A DNA stretch of 64,000 nucleotides from Klebsormidium nitens (lineage: Eukaryota; Streptophyta; Klebsormidiophyceae; Klebsormidiales; Klebsormidiaceae), in the NCBI GenBank assembly GCA_000708835.1, contig DF237174.1, forward strand, positions 62,001-126,000, read 5' to 3'. Numbering within the stretch: position 1 is the stretch's first letter; every line of letters begins with the position of its first letter. Made by a program: the position numbers and the translations under genes. Under the pieces are notes generated by a model. The model ran no database searches. It saw nothing but the letters and a program-made list of their open reading frames with translations, and had not been told where the DNA came from. Positions 12,034-21,388 of this stretch are shown here, piece after piece.

Positions 12034-15000
12034 ATGGCGCTCAAAGACAGTACCTTCGCTGTGCACGGCGTTCCCCCTGCCCAGGCTCCTTATCCGAAGG
12101 CAGACCTTCAGGATGCGTTCGCACCGTTCTGCAATGATCCCAAGGCTCCTTTGAAGATGCTCAAGGTGGACGAGACGGCCCGCAACCTGGTGCAGACACA
12201 TGACATCAAGAAGCTAGGCATGAGCAATGGTTTAGCGGCAGCCTGCGTGTCTGCGTGGAACTGTCACTACAACCTGGAGCTTAGCCCTGACGTCATCTGG
12301 ATTGCCATAGCTCAGGCAAGCAAAACATGGTTCCTTCCCTGAGCCTGCTGCACTGCTGCAGACATGCAATACTGGACGGACGCAAAAGAGGGTCTGCTAA
12401 CCTGCAATTCACCAGTAACAATCTTGTTGGAAGCATGCCCTCTTGGAAGTTCTGGAACAACCTTCGTGTTCTCTCAACAAAATACTCTGTGGTTTTGTTC
12501 AAGATAATAGATTGGAAAGTTTTGTGAGTTGCTTAGACTGCTTAGAGCAGTGAGATAAGTTCTAAAACCAAATCAGGACTCAAAAGATCCTATCTGAGGC
12601 CTTCTCTATTGTAGTCATTTGATCAAGATTGGGAGATTTTGACAATTCAAACCACTGACCAAGGTGATGTCAACTCTAGTAAGGATCTCTGTTGCAGGGA
12701 CTGGCTGCACATGTGAATGCAAACGCTGAGAAGCTCCGCTCGATATTTGTCAACCACGAAGGCAAGAAGGACATTCTCTTGCATTATCCTCGGTATGGGG
12801 ACTTGGACAAGCACTTGGGAGGAGAGGCAAGCTTCAACTGGCAGGTACGTGGCGACACGGTGCAATCTTCCTCGCTAGTAACTTTTGTTAATTTGCGGAT
12901 GCACTTCCAGCTTTTCTTTTGTAGACTCTTAAGCTTGAGACTCGAGAGGCAAAGGGTAGTGCTCTGCAAAGCTCTGTCAAGTGTGAGCCTGCGGATTGTC
13001 TCCGATTCGAGCTGAGATCAGCAGCGCGCACTTGGGCGGATCCATTCTGAACTTGCCAAGGCTCAATGCAGCCACTACTTGGCTGTCTTGTACTGTGCAG
13101 GATTATTGCTGGCAAAATCAGTTTCCACGCTACTCAAGCCGTGCACTTACTCGACTTCAGCTCTCAGTCTGTCAGTTACAGTCAGCAGTTCCTACGTGGA
13201 ACTTGACGCAGCCATTCTCACGTCACGTCGATTTTACAAGGAAGACTTTTCAACGTCTTGATAATGATCAGGATGCGTGAGTATAAACAGTTGTTTGCGT
13301 AGATAGAATCAGAAATGTGAACAGAATGACAGCCTTTACTGATTGAGACAATGATTCCTAATGTTATTTGTCTGGATAGTAGCCACGGACTTTGCCGTCA
13401 AACCTTTCCAAAACGGCCAGCCTTGAGAGATTCTGGACAAGCATGATCTCATGAAGTCTTTCGCCTGCTTTGCAGGACGTCATTCGTGACTTCGCTTCCG
13501 CGGTCGGAGAGAGAACCAAGAGCAACGTTGGCATCGTCATGGAGTGCGACTTCAGTACGACGGGTCTCGTCGAGCTGACGGTCTCTCAGCTGGCTCTCAT
13601 GGACGCCATGCAGCCCTACTTCAATTATTGCACGGAATGCATTTGCGGGATCCCAAAGATTACTCTTACGGGGACAGTCGAGGACTGGAAGAAGGTGAGG
13701 CATACCGCATCAAGATCTGCTCTTTTCGTCTGTAATCGATGTTTCCTCATAACAAAGCCTCCACTGTTCCTTGTAAGCCCCCGCTCGAAGAAATAAAAGC
13801 GCTCGATCGCATGGGGCCTGGGCGTAGATTTTCTCAAGGCTGGATTCACTGTCCGAAGATGCTGCACGCAAGTTTGCTTTGTGGTGACAGACAAGAGACC
13901 TCACCCTCGGTTTACTTCAGGTCAAAGACGTGACTTCAGCAACCAAGACTTCAGGCTTCCTTTGTCGAGCTTCGCTGTTGCTGTCTCCGCTTCAGAACCA
14001 CTTGACACGATAGCCCGCCAGGGATCCTCAGACTTGCGGAGGACCTCAGAATATCGCAATGCCTCCGCAGATCCGCGCAAAAGCCGCGGCTCTGGCGGCC
14101 TATGACCTGGACTGGTGGCTCCAGGAGCTTCTCCCCGTTCTCGACCACTTCGTCCCCGCCCGGGAGGGACGGCCTGACGTCACCTTCTGGCAGCGGATCT
14201 GCCGACAGGACGGAGGGACGGTCACAGGCATGGCCTATAACAAGTGAGCGCCTGACTTGAGAGGCGGTTCTCCATTTCTAACGAGTGTCACTTCGCTTCG
14301 TGCAGGATATTTGCTCATAACTGTTCCGTGAAACACGATAGAAATAATCTGCAAGGACATGTTCGTGGAAGGGCAAACGCTGCCTATGTCCGACACTGGC
14401 AGCAAGCCTGAAGGGGGTTTGTGGCAGGGCATCTAACACAGATTAAGAGACTTATGCTTATGTTGCCTCTATGTTTCTTGTATAGGATCCAATGATGCCA
14501 AGGAACAGCTCAGTAAAACATGTTAAGGACTAATCTAGAATGGTTCAGGGTCAAGAAGTGCTGTCAACATCTGGACTTTTTGACCCTGAAGTGCCAGGTT
14601 CAAACGCAGCCCTGTTGTCTCTGCACCGCACCTTTTGCTCCTAACTAACCTACCTTGCCTTGCAGGATCCCGGAATTCGTCAGCGGCTGGCTCTCCGTCT
14701 TCTTTCCGTACGACAGCCAAAACCGGAAGCGAGACCTGCGCTGGGACGCTCCAAAGCCTATGCCGTGGCCCCCGAGAAGCAAAGTTGTGCCGCACGATCC
14801 TGAAGCCTCTAAGGACCAGTCTGCGGAATACGGGCTTCGCATCTACAACACGGACTTCCCTTCCGGCGTCTCGAGCGCACCCATCAACGTTAAACTTCGG
14901 AGGGGCGAGTCGCTTCAACTCAAACTGTTGGGAGGCTTTGTCGGCGTGGAACAAGACCCAGTGATGCTGACTTTGAAGCCAGCAATCTCTTGGTGCGCAG

Positions 15001-15050
15001 CGCAGTGCTTGCCACCTGCACCGCAGGCTGAGGTCTCTCCTTGGTCGTAA
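12034..15050 (+). CDS. DUF4419-family protein, copy 1
   Basis: Member of the DUF4419 family, which occurs in fungi, plants and bacteria and has no established function. Five exons: 12034-12315, 12698-12844, 13476-13694, 14071-14243 and 14666-15050, giving 401 aa. The family signature is clear: NGLAAACVSAWNCHYNLELSPDVIWIAIAQ, then AEKLRSIFVNHEGKK, CDFSTTG, MDAMQPYFNY, CGIPKITLTGTVEDWKK and a C-terminal SGWLSVFFPY. The ATG at 12034 was chosen because it aligns with the start of copy 2; an in-frame ATG at 12022 is possible. Intron 1 has a GC donor (CTCAG/GCAAGC) where copy 2 has a GT donor. The other splice sites are canonical and phases are identical between copies. There is no signal peptide or membrane segment, so it is probably soluble. 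Confidence 0.9.
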
Positions 15051-15282
15051 TACGGTGGTAGCGATCAAGGGCTTCCATCACGCTTGTGCCTCGCATGGCC
15101 CTGCTGTCAGCCACACAACCGTTGAACTCAGTGACTCTTCTTTAGAGACGAGGAAAGTTCGCGAGGTTAGGCAGGGGCCGGTTAGGCATTGATAGAACAC
15201 GCTCTGATTGTCCATTTTGACATGCTTCTCAAGCCCTGAAACTTTTGCAAACAACAAATCTTATCCGAAGTAGCTGACAAGT

Positions 15283-15324
15283 GCAGCATATTGAGTTTCA
15301 CACGCAGCATATTGAGTTTCACAC
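15283..15324. repeat. 21-bp exact tandem duplication
   Basis: Two adjacent identical 21-base units beginning GCAGCATATTGAGTTTCAC, in intergenic DNA. Confidence 0.9.
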
Positions 15325-15785
15325 GGAATTTGGCTTATGACCGTTGCATACAGCGTGCTATTCATGAGCTGCAAAAACCCGTGAACTTGTAAATGTGAAT
15401 GCAGAATACACCGTGCCAGTATTTGTGAGTACTTTCCTGTGTGCAATCAATCAACACGTATAACTCAGCGGTCAAAGTGGTCATATCTGCTCTGCACGCT
15501 TATATGCTCGGATCGAAGGACGTAGAATCATAGAATGCGTTGCAGCCGCGCTGCGATGCACGTACTCGGCTTGATGGCTTCTCGCAGCCACGCCGCGTGC
15601 GGCTCAGGTCTCACGTGGCCATTTTGAAGCCTCGTAGCTTGGATTTGTGGTCGTCAGATGGATGATTGGACGATCCAGACTCTTCATCATGCATCAGCTG
15701 GCCCAATCTGATATGCAGACTTGAGAAGGGCTGGAGCAATCCGGGTCCCTAAAAATGCTTGGTCGTACAACTTTGTCGCAACTTT

Positions 15786-15843
15786 AGCTTCTCGACGAAT
15801 TTGAAAGAGCGGTAAGCTTCTCGACGTACTTGACAGAGCGGCT
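15786..15843. repeat. 29-bp imperfect tandem duplication
   Basis: Two adjacent units of 29 bases, each starting AGCTTCTCGACG and differing by a few bases. They lie in intergenic DNA. Confidence 0.85.
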
Positions 15844-16520
15844 GATGACAAAGTGATGATGGGGTGCCATTCCAGACAACGGCATCAGCAGGCCAGCACA
15901 AGAAGGTCATTGAGGTACTTACGAAAACCTTAAAAGACGTGAATTCTGACGAGCTTCTCTGTCGCCCTGTAACGCCGGTAGTACGGTCCCACAACGACAA
16001 GCTTTTAATGAACGGCCCTTCGACGGCACTCGACGTGAGTCACTTGATTTCGCCTTAACGCGCCGAAGGTCGAAATCGTGTTTTCAGGATGCATCCTGAT
16101 GCTGCCATGCTCGTTATAGAGCTCAGCGCTCGCATAGGAAACAGCAGCGGCGTAAGACGGTGACGTCGCAATGGCGTGCCGCGCGCGCTGCCTGCTTTTG
16201 CGCTGCTTGCGCGTACCGTCGAGACCGCGGCCGTGTGCGGCAGATTTGCTTGACGCGGCCGCTCAAACCCTGTCCCAGCTGTACGACCGTTCGATCTGCA
16301 GAATGGACGACACAGATTGCGGGGTTACGTCCGGTTGCGTCCCAACCTAAAACCCTCAGGATATTGTGGCCCGCGTCGCCCTTTCTTTCCTTTTCAGATG
16401 ATGCGAAACGAGCAACCAATGCAGCTGCCGCACTATATCCATACGTGCGCACGTCTGTAGTCGCTCATTTGGAGGGATCAGCTTTGTGAAAGAACGTGGA
16501 AGCGATCAGGCGCAATTGTA

Positions 16521-19398
16521 ATGGCGACCAAAACTAGCATCACCTTCTCTGTGCACGAAGTTGCTCCGGCCACGGAACCCTTTCCTAGAGTGGGCCTGAA
16601 GCACCTCTTCCAGCCTTTTTGCGACAATCGCCAGGCACCTCTCAAAATACTTGCGGTAGACAACAGCGTGGCCAAGACTTTGGTGAAGACGGATGATGAT
16701 TACCTGAGCATCAGCAACGGATTCGTGGGAGCTTGCGTGTCTGCATGGAACGAGCACTATGATCTGGAGCTCAGCCCGGACGATATCTGGATTGCCATTG
16801 CTCAGGTGAGCATACAACACCCTATTGAGCCGTTTCTCCAGAAAGTCTAGTATAATCCTCTGCCAGGTTGGACAGCCTTCAAGTGGCATCTGTGGCAAAA
16901 GGCAAGTCATACAAACCCGCTTTTGTTCACAAGCATGTGATTCGGAAGTAGAGATTAGCATGCAGCTGGCACATGTAGTATTAATTGTACCTTGGTTGTT
17001 CGAAGTTGCTGCAGGATGTACATCACTCAGCTGAGTATGTTCAGAGAGTTCTGAAAGTCTTCGAGCAGAGAGCTTTGGGACTCTTCGAGCAGCCCCGAAT
17101 AGGTCCTTCTCCATGAAAGACCTTCAGTAAGATGATCTGGACAACCGCTTGCTCCCTTTCGTTTGGTGCAGGGGCTTGCAGCACATGTCAATGCAAACGC
17201 GAAAAAGCTCCGCGCTGCCTTCGTCGACCATTAAGGCAAGAAGAACATAGCTCTTGACAACGGTGAAGGCCAATACGGAGACTTTCTGAAAGCGGATTGC
17301 AAGTGGCAGGTATGTGGTATCACAGCATTTACTCATGAGGCAGACCACTTGCAACGGAAAGCTAAACTTAGGAATCGGATTGCTTTACAAAAAGATGCCG
17401 AACCAGACCTTGTCATGGCTCGGAAGAACGAAGCAATGATCGGCGTCAAAAAGAGTACTAGTCTGGTCAGTTCATCTTACGGTGGCTGTATGACTGTCTG
17501 GCGTTCGTGGATTAGGCACTTCTCCAATTTTGAATCTGAATGCGAGAATATCAGCCTTTGGCGACGCAGACTTCCGACGCCCGTGTGACCTCTGGACTCC
17601 AACCGCTCTTATAAGGGTGTGCCAATCTGCCAATGAGAATCTTGGAAGGAGCTGCAGGAGAGGTTCTCCAATCTTCTAAGGCTTTTGTTCAGAACTTGGC
17701 GCAGAAATAAAGCAACAGACGCTACTTGCCATTCTGACTCTCTTCTTCTCTCTGCAGGACGTGATCCGCGACTTTTCCAGTGCAATTGGGGAGCAGACCA
17801 AGCAGAATGTGCGCGAGCTCGTGGAGTGCGACTTCAGCACGACGGGCCTGGTGGAGCTGACTGTGTCACAGCTGGCGCTTATGGACGCCATGCAGCCGTA
17901 TTTCAACTACCACATGTGCGTCTGCGGCATCCCGAAGATTACGCTTACAGGGACGGTCGAGGACTGGAAGAAGGTGAGTAGCAACGATTACGATTTCTCC
18001 GGACGAAACCTTTTCCAAAAGCTGGAACGGCCTTGCTTGATTGGAAAGGAACGGTGATTCGGTTGCTCTCAGTGACTTCGAAGAAGGAACACTGAGCGCG
18101 TGGTCCTTTGCTGTTTGGGTGGCTTCTCCTTATGGCGAAGAGGCAAAGGATTGACCTCCTGCAACATCTCCCAAGACGAGGCTTCCTTTTGAAACCTTTC
18201 GCGCGTTTCGTGCCCATGGCAAAGGTCGACAGCTCTGTTCTGCTTCTGACTCGGACCTGTGCAACACGGAATTCAAAACAATTGAGAGTACCGATCTCTT
18301 GTCTGGGAAGTCCCTTCCGCTTAGAAGTTTTGTGTGCATTTGAAGTAAGGAAAAAATCTTACCGATTCTCTGAGCCCTGTATGTACGAAGCCGCAGAACG
18401 CTTGAGTCACGCTGACCCCCTCGTGATAGCTAGGTCACTCAGAACTTAGTCCGTCACAGGTCCGTGCGAAAGCCGCCGCTTTGGCAGCATACGATCTGGA
18501 TTGGTGGCTCCAAGAGCTGCTCCCCATCCTCGACCATTTCGTTACCGCCCGGGAGGGGCGTCCTGACGTCAGCTTCTGGCGTCGCATCTGCCGGCAGGAC
18601 GGAGGGACAATCACTGGGAACGCGTACAACAAGTGAGCGCACGCCTTTGCCTTTCACTTGGAAAACGTACATCACTGAAAGGCGTGCACGAGCTTTGGTT
18701 TGTGGGAGGGCCAAGTAAATGTGGTTCCAAGCTAACCAGGTTATTGAGCTGTGGTTCAAGAAACGCTGTTAGCATCGCCTCAGTATGTTTGATACGGGAA
18801 GGTCCCGTGTCGAACTTGCGAGCCGCTGATGCGCTATGAAACGAAACGAAGGTGCCAAGACGCTACGAAACTGAGGCGCCAATCACGTCAGGTTCTCAAG
18901 CTAACCGGACAAGGTTACTGAAGCTTGGTCAATCAGCCCATTGACCTGTTTCCGCCCTGTTCATAAAGTCGATCATGATGTTGCAGGGTCCCGGACTTCA
19001 TTAGCGGCTGGCTGTCCGTCTTCTTCCCGTACAACAAGCAGAACAAGCGGCGTGATCTCCGCTGGGACGCCCCCAAGCCCCGGCCTTGGGCTCGGAACAG
19101 CGGGGTCGTGCCGCGCGATCCCGAAGCCTCCAAGGACCAGTCTGCGGAGTTCGGGCTTCGCATCTACAACAGCGACTTGCCATCGGGCATGTCGAGCGCG
19201 CCGGTGGAGATATCGTCTCCTGGAGGGAAGCTCCGCATGAGGCTTTTGGGAGGCTTTGTTGGGGTGCAACAAGATCCAGAGACCCTGACCCTGAGGCCCG
19301 CGCTTTCGTGGTGCGCAGCGGAGTGTGTGGCAGTAACGCCGAAAGATTCGGGCAGTTCAGCCCCGGGAAAGAGTCAGAAGAGGCGGAAGCTCAGCTAA
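16521..19398 (+). CDS. DUF4419-family protein, copy 2, with premature stop in exon 2
   Basis: Tandem paralog of the DUF4419 gene at 12034, with the same five-exon layout and phases: 16521-16805, 17172-17309, 17758-17973, 18460-18632 and 18987-19398. The full frame would be 408 codons. Exons 1, 3, 4 and 5 are intact and close to copy 1 (CDFSTTGLVELTVSQLALMD, CGIPKITLTGTVEDWKK, WWLQELLPILDHFV, SGWLSVFFPY). The C-terminus ends in a basic KSQKRRKLS, possibly a nuclear signal. Codon 116 at 17232-17234 is TAA where copy 1 has GAA (FVDH-stop-GKK against FVNHEGKK). The normal exon 2 therefore truncates the protein after 115 residues. Exon 2 is symmetric (138 nt, phase 0 on both sides), so skipping it would restore an open frame lacking 46 codons. 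It may be a young pseudogene, a sequencing error or an isoform-only gene. Confidence 0.7.
17232..17234 (+). other. In-frame TAA in exon 2 of DUF4419 copy 2
   Basis: Reading from the exon 2 start at 17172 in phase 0, codon 21 of the exon is TAA. The aligned codon in copy 1 is GAA (Glu), so a single G-to-T change explains it. Confidence 0.85.
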
Positions 19399-19835
19399 GG
19401 ACCTATTGCATAAGGAAAGGCTTACCTACACGATCTAAAACTCTTGAGGCTGGTTTCGATACCATCCGTACATGACTAGATTTAGGTACTAGGCTGGCTC
19501 AGTGTGCACGTCTCAAGAGAAACTAATTGAAACTGTCTGTGAGGATCTAGAGGATCGGAAAAGTTTGACGTCATACGTTGGCAACTGCATGGCAAACGTT
19601 TGGAATCTGATGGTGTACGCGTCCAAGTACATGTGCGGCCCGTACGTAGTGCGGGTTGCAGGCTTCAACATGCTTATCGCTGGCCTATATGCAGTGGCCC
19701 GGCAGCTTCACATCTATCGCTAATGGTCAATTGCACCCCTGTGGCTAGCTATACTATGATACACATTGGTGCATATAAGTGTACCACCAAATTACAAAAG
19801 TTCAGTGCACCCGTGCCCCAAGGCAAAATTCTATA
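19399..19835. other. Intergenic, 3' flank of DUF4419 copy 2
   Basis: No gene is supported. An open frame near 19590-19723 (starting MANVWNLMVYAS) has hydrophobic stretches but no homology I recognise, and no ATG at its full-length start. Confidence 0.4.
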
Positions 19836-19876
19836 AGAGTATCGGCCCTGATTCCGGAATTTCGCAATTCCGGACG
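19836..19876 (+). repeat. Left terminal inverted repeat
   Basis: 41-base terminal repeat containing an inner near-palindrome (TTCCGGAATTTCGCAATTCCGG region). It pairs with 20816-20856 on the other strand with two mismatches. Confidence 0.85.
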
Positions 19877-20815
19877 CAAAAACCTTATTCATAGCGTTGT
19901 TGAAGTAGCTTGCAACCCCGCCCCTAACTCCGCCCGGTTGCTTGATGGAGAAGTGGTCGGGGCATTTCAGCAAGATTCGTTTGCAGGATAAGATCCATTC
20001 AGAAACCGCCGCGTGTCATAGGTCGGAACCTTGGTGTTAGGGGCGGCTTGGCCCGTCAACTTTGTAGGCCGAGAGCTAATGTAGCTACCGGCTAGACCAC
20101 CGGGCACTGTTGCAGGCTATATGCATGCTTATTGAGCTGCCCGGTCCAAAGTGTACCGCGCTCTTTCGACCGGCCTAGCACTGTTCCCAACTTCGGAACT
20201 TTCAACTGGAATAGGTGATACCTAGGTGACGCCGACCCCGAGTTTGAAATTGGAGTGTCCTCTTCGACTGAGCGCGCAAATGTTACGAAGTCGCGTGCAA
20301 CCGAACTTTAAATTCTACACTGACCGTAGAGGCTTGACCGTCGAATTCGGTCGACCGTACGGCCATTCTGAATTTTCTGACATGGTTGTAAAATTGGCAA
20401 GTTCACCGCGCGCCGCGTGGCCAATATTCAATGTCGTTACGTACGGCGGTTCGATTTGCCCGGAGTTTCGTGCACAACGGGCGCAATTGACACCATCGAA
20501 ACTCCAACATTTGGCTGAGGTTCCGTGCACCGTCGATACGGATACGAATATCTACGGTCGAAACCACCTTATCCTGCAAACGAATCGACTTTCCAATCTG
20601 GCAGTGATGGCTTCTGCGGCCTCCGAGTTAGGGGCGGGGTCGCGACGTTCTTCAACAAACCCGGACCTAACAAAGCAGTCTACCGAGCACGCTGGGACTT
20701 TCACCAGATCCAGTTCCGGATGCAGTTCGAACGCTATTAATTCCGAACACCGTGTGTACGTCAACTTACCGACCGAATCTATTATGTCCGCAATAAGGTT
20801 TTGAGCTTTTATATC

Positions 20816-20856
20816 CGTCCGGAATTGCAAAGTTCCGGAATCAGGGCCGATACTCT
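20816..20856 (-). repeat. Right terminal inverted repeat
   Basis: Reverse complement of the left terminus. The first 24 bases are identical, ending in GGCCGATACTCT next to the TA flank. It differs from the left end by two bases over 41. Confidence 0.85.
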
Positions 20857-21388
20857 TAAGGATTCAAGTTTCCCGAGCATGAAAAGTGCGTGCGTAAGAC
20901 CAAGCGCGCAACGTCAGTGATACGAAATCGCCGCAGATTATCATGCATCATGGCGTCGGACTTGAAATTGTCTATAGCGGGCAATAGGTGCACGCCGAGA
21001 TCATAACGCATAACACCATGAAAGTGCGTGGAATTTCGACTTGACATACCGGCCATTTCATTCTGCGCACTACTAGTGCGCAAGTTTATGTAGTACAAAA
21101 AGACATGCGGCATGTGGCGAGTGCATGATCACCGCGACTCAAATCACTTTGCGTACAGCATGTTTAGTGAGATACGATTTAATGTTAAGGTCAAACGTAG
21201 TTGTGACAGCCTGCCGCATCGAGTTGAGCTGGCGGCCCTCGTGTCGCTCCTCGCGCACCGCCTTCTCACCCTACGCAACTGATCATAACCTGACAACTCG
21301 TATACCTAGCCGTAGCTACCTTCTCACCTCGCTAAGCCCGTGAGACGCCAGAGCGCAAGCGGGCAGTAATCATCTCTCCAAAGAGTCC
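20857..21388. other. Intergenic, no gene seen
   Basis: This lies between the transposon and the stop codon of the minus-strand metalloprotease, so it must contain that gene's 3' UTR. I see no coding signal. Confidence 0.5.

Larger units (their letters stand above)
15051..16520. other. Intergenic between the DUF4419 copies
   Basis: No gene is seen. The stretch contains two short tandem duplications (15283-15324 and 15786-15843) and a GC-rich stretch near 16150-16280. The promoter of the second DUF4419 copy must lie in the last few hundred bases. Confidence 0.5.
19836..20856. mobile_element. Non-autonomous TIR DNA transposon, about 1.02 kb, TA target duplication
   Basis: The two ends are inverted repeats. 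The left end, AGAGTATCGGCCCTGATTCC, and the reverse complement of the right end match over 41 bases with two mismatches. A second block further in is also inverted (near 19894-19934 and 20620-20665, sharing CCCCGCCCCTAACTC). The element is flanked on both sides by TA (19834-19835 and 20857-20858), as expected for a TA duplication of Tc1/mariner type. The longest internal frame, 20226-20804 (192 codons), shows no transposase motif, so I call the element non-autonomous. The superfamily assignment is inference from the TA flanks alone. Confidence 0.8.

Noticed and set aside
19502-19723. 73-codon open frame downstream of DUF4419 copy 2
   Set aside because: Begins at GTG; the first ATG leaves about 44 codons without motif or homolog I can recognise.
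20226-20804. 192-codon open frame inside the TIR element
   Set aside because: No transposase motif such as a DDE pattern or DNA-binding domain; probably a chance frame in a non-autonomous element.
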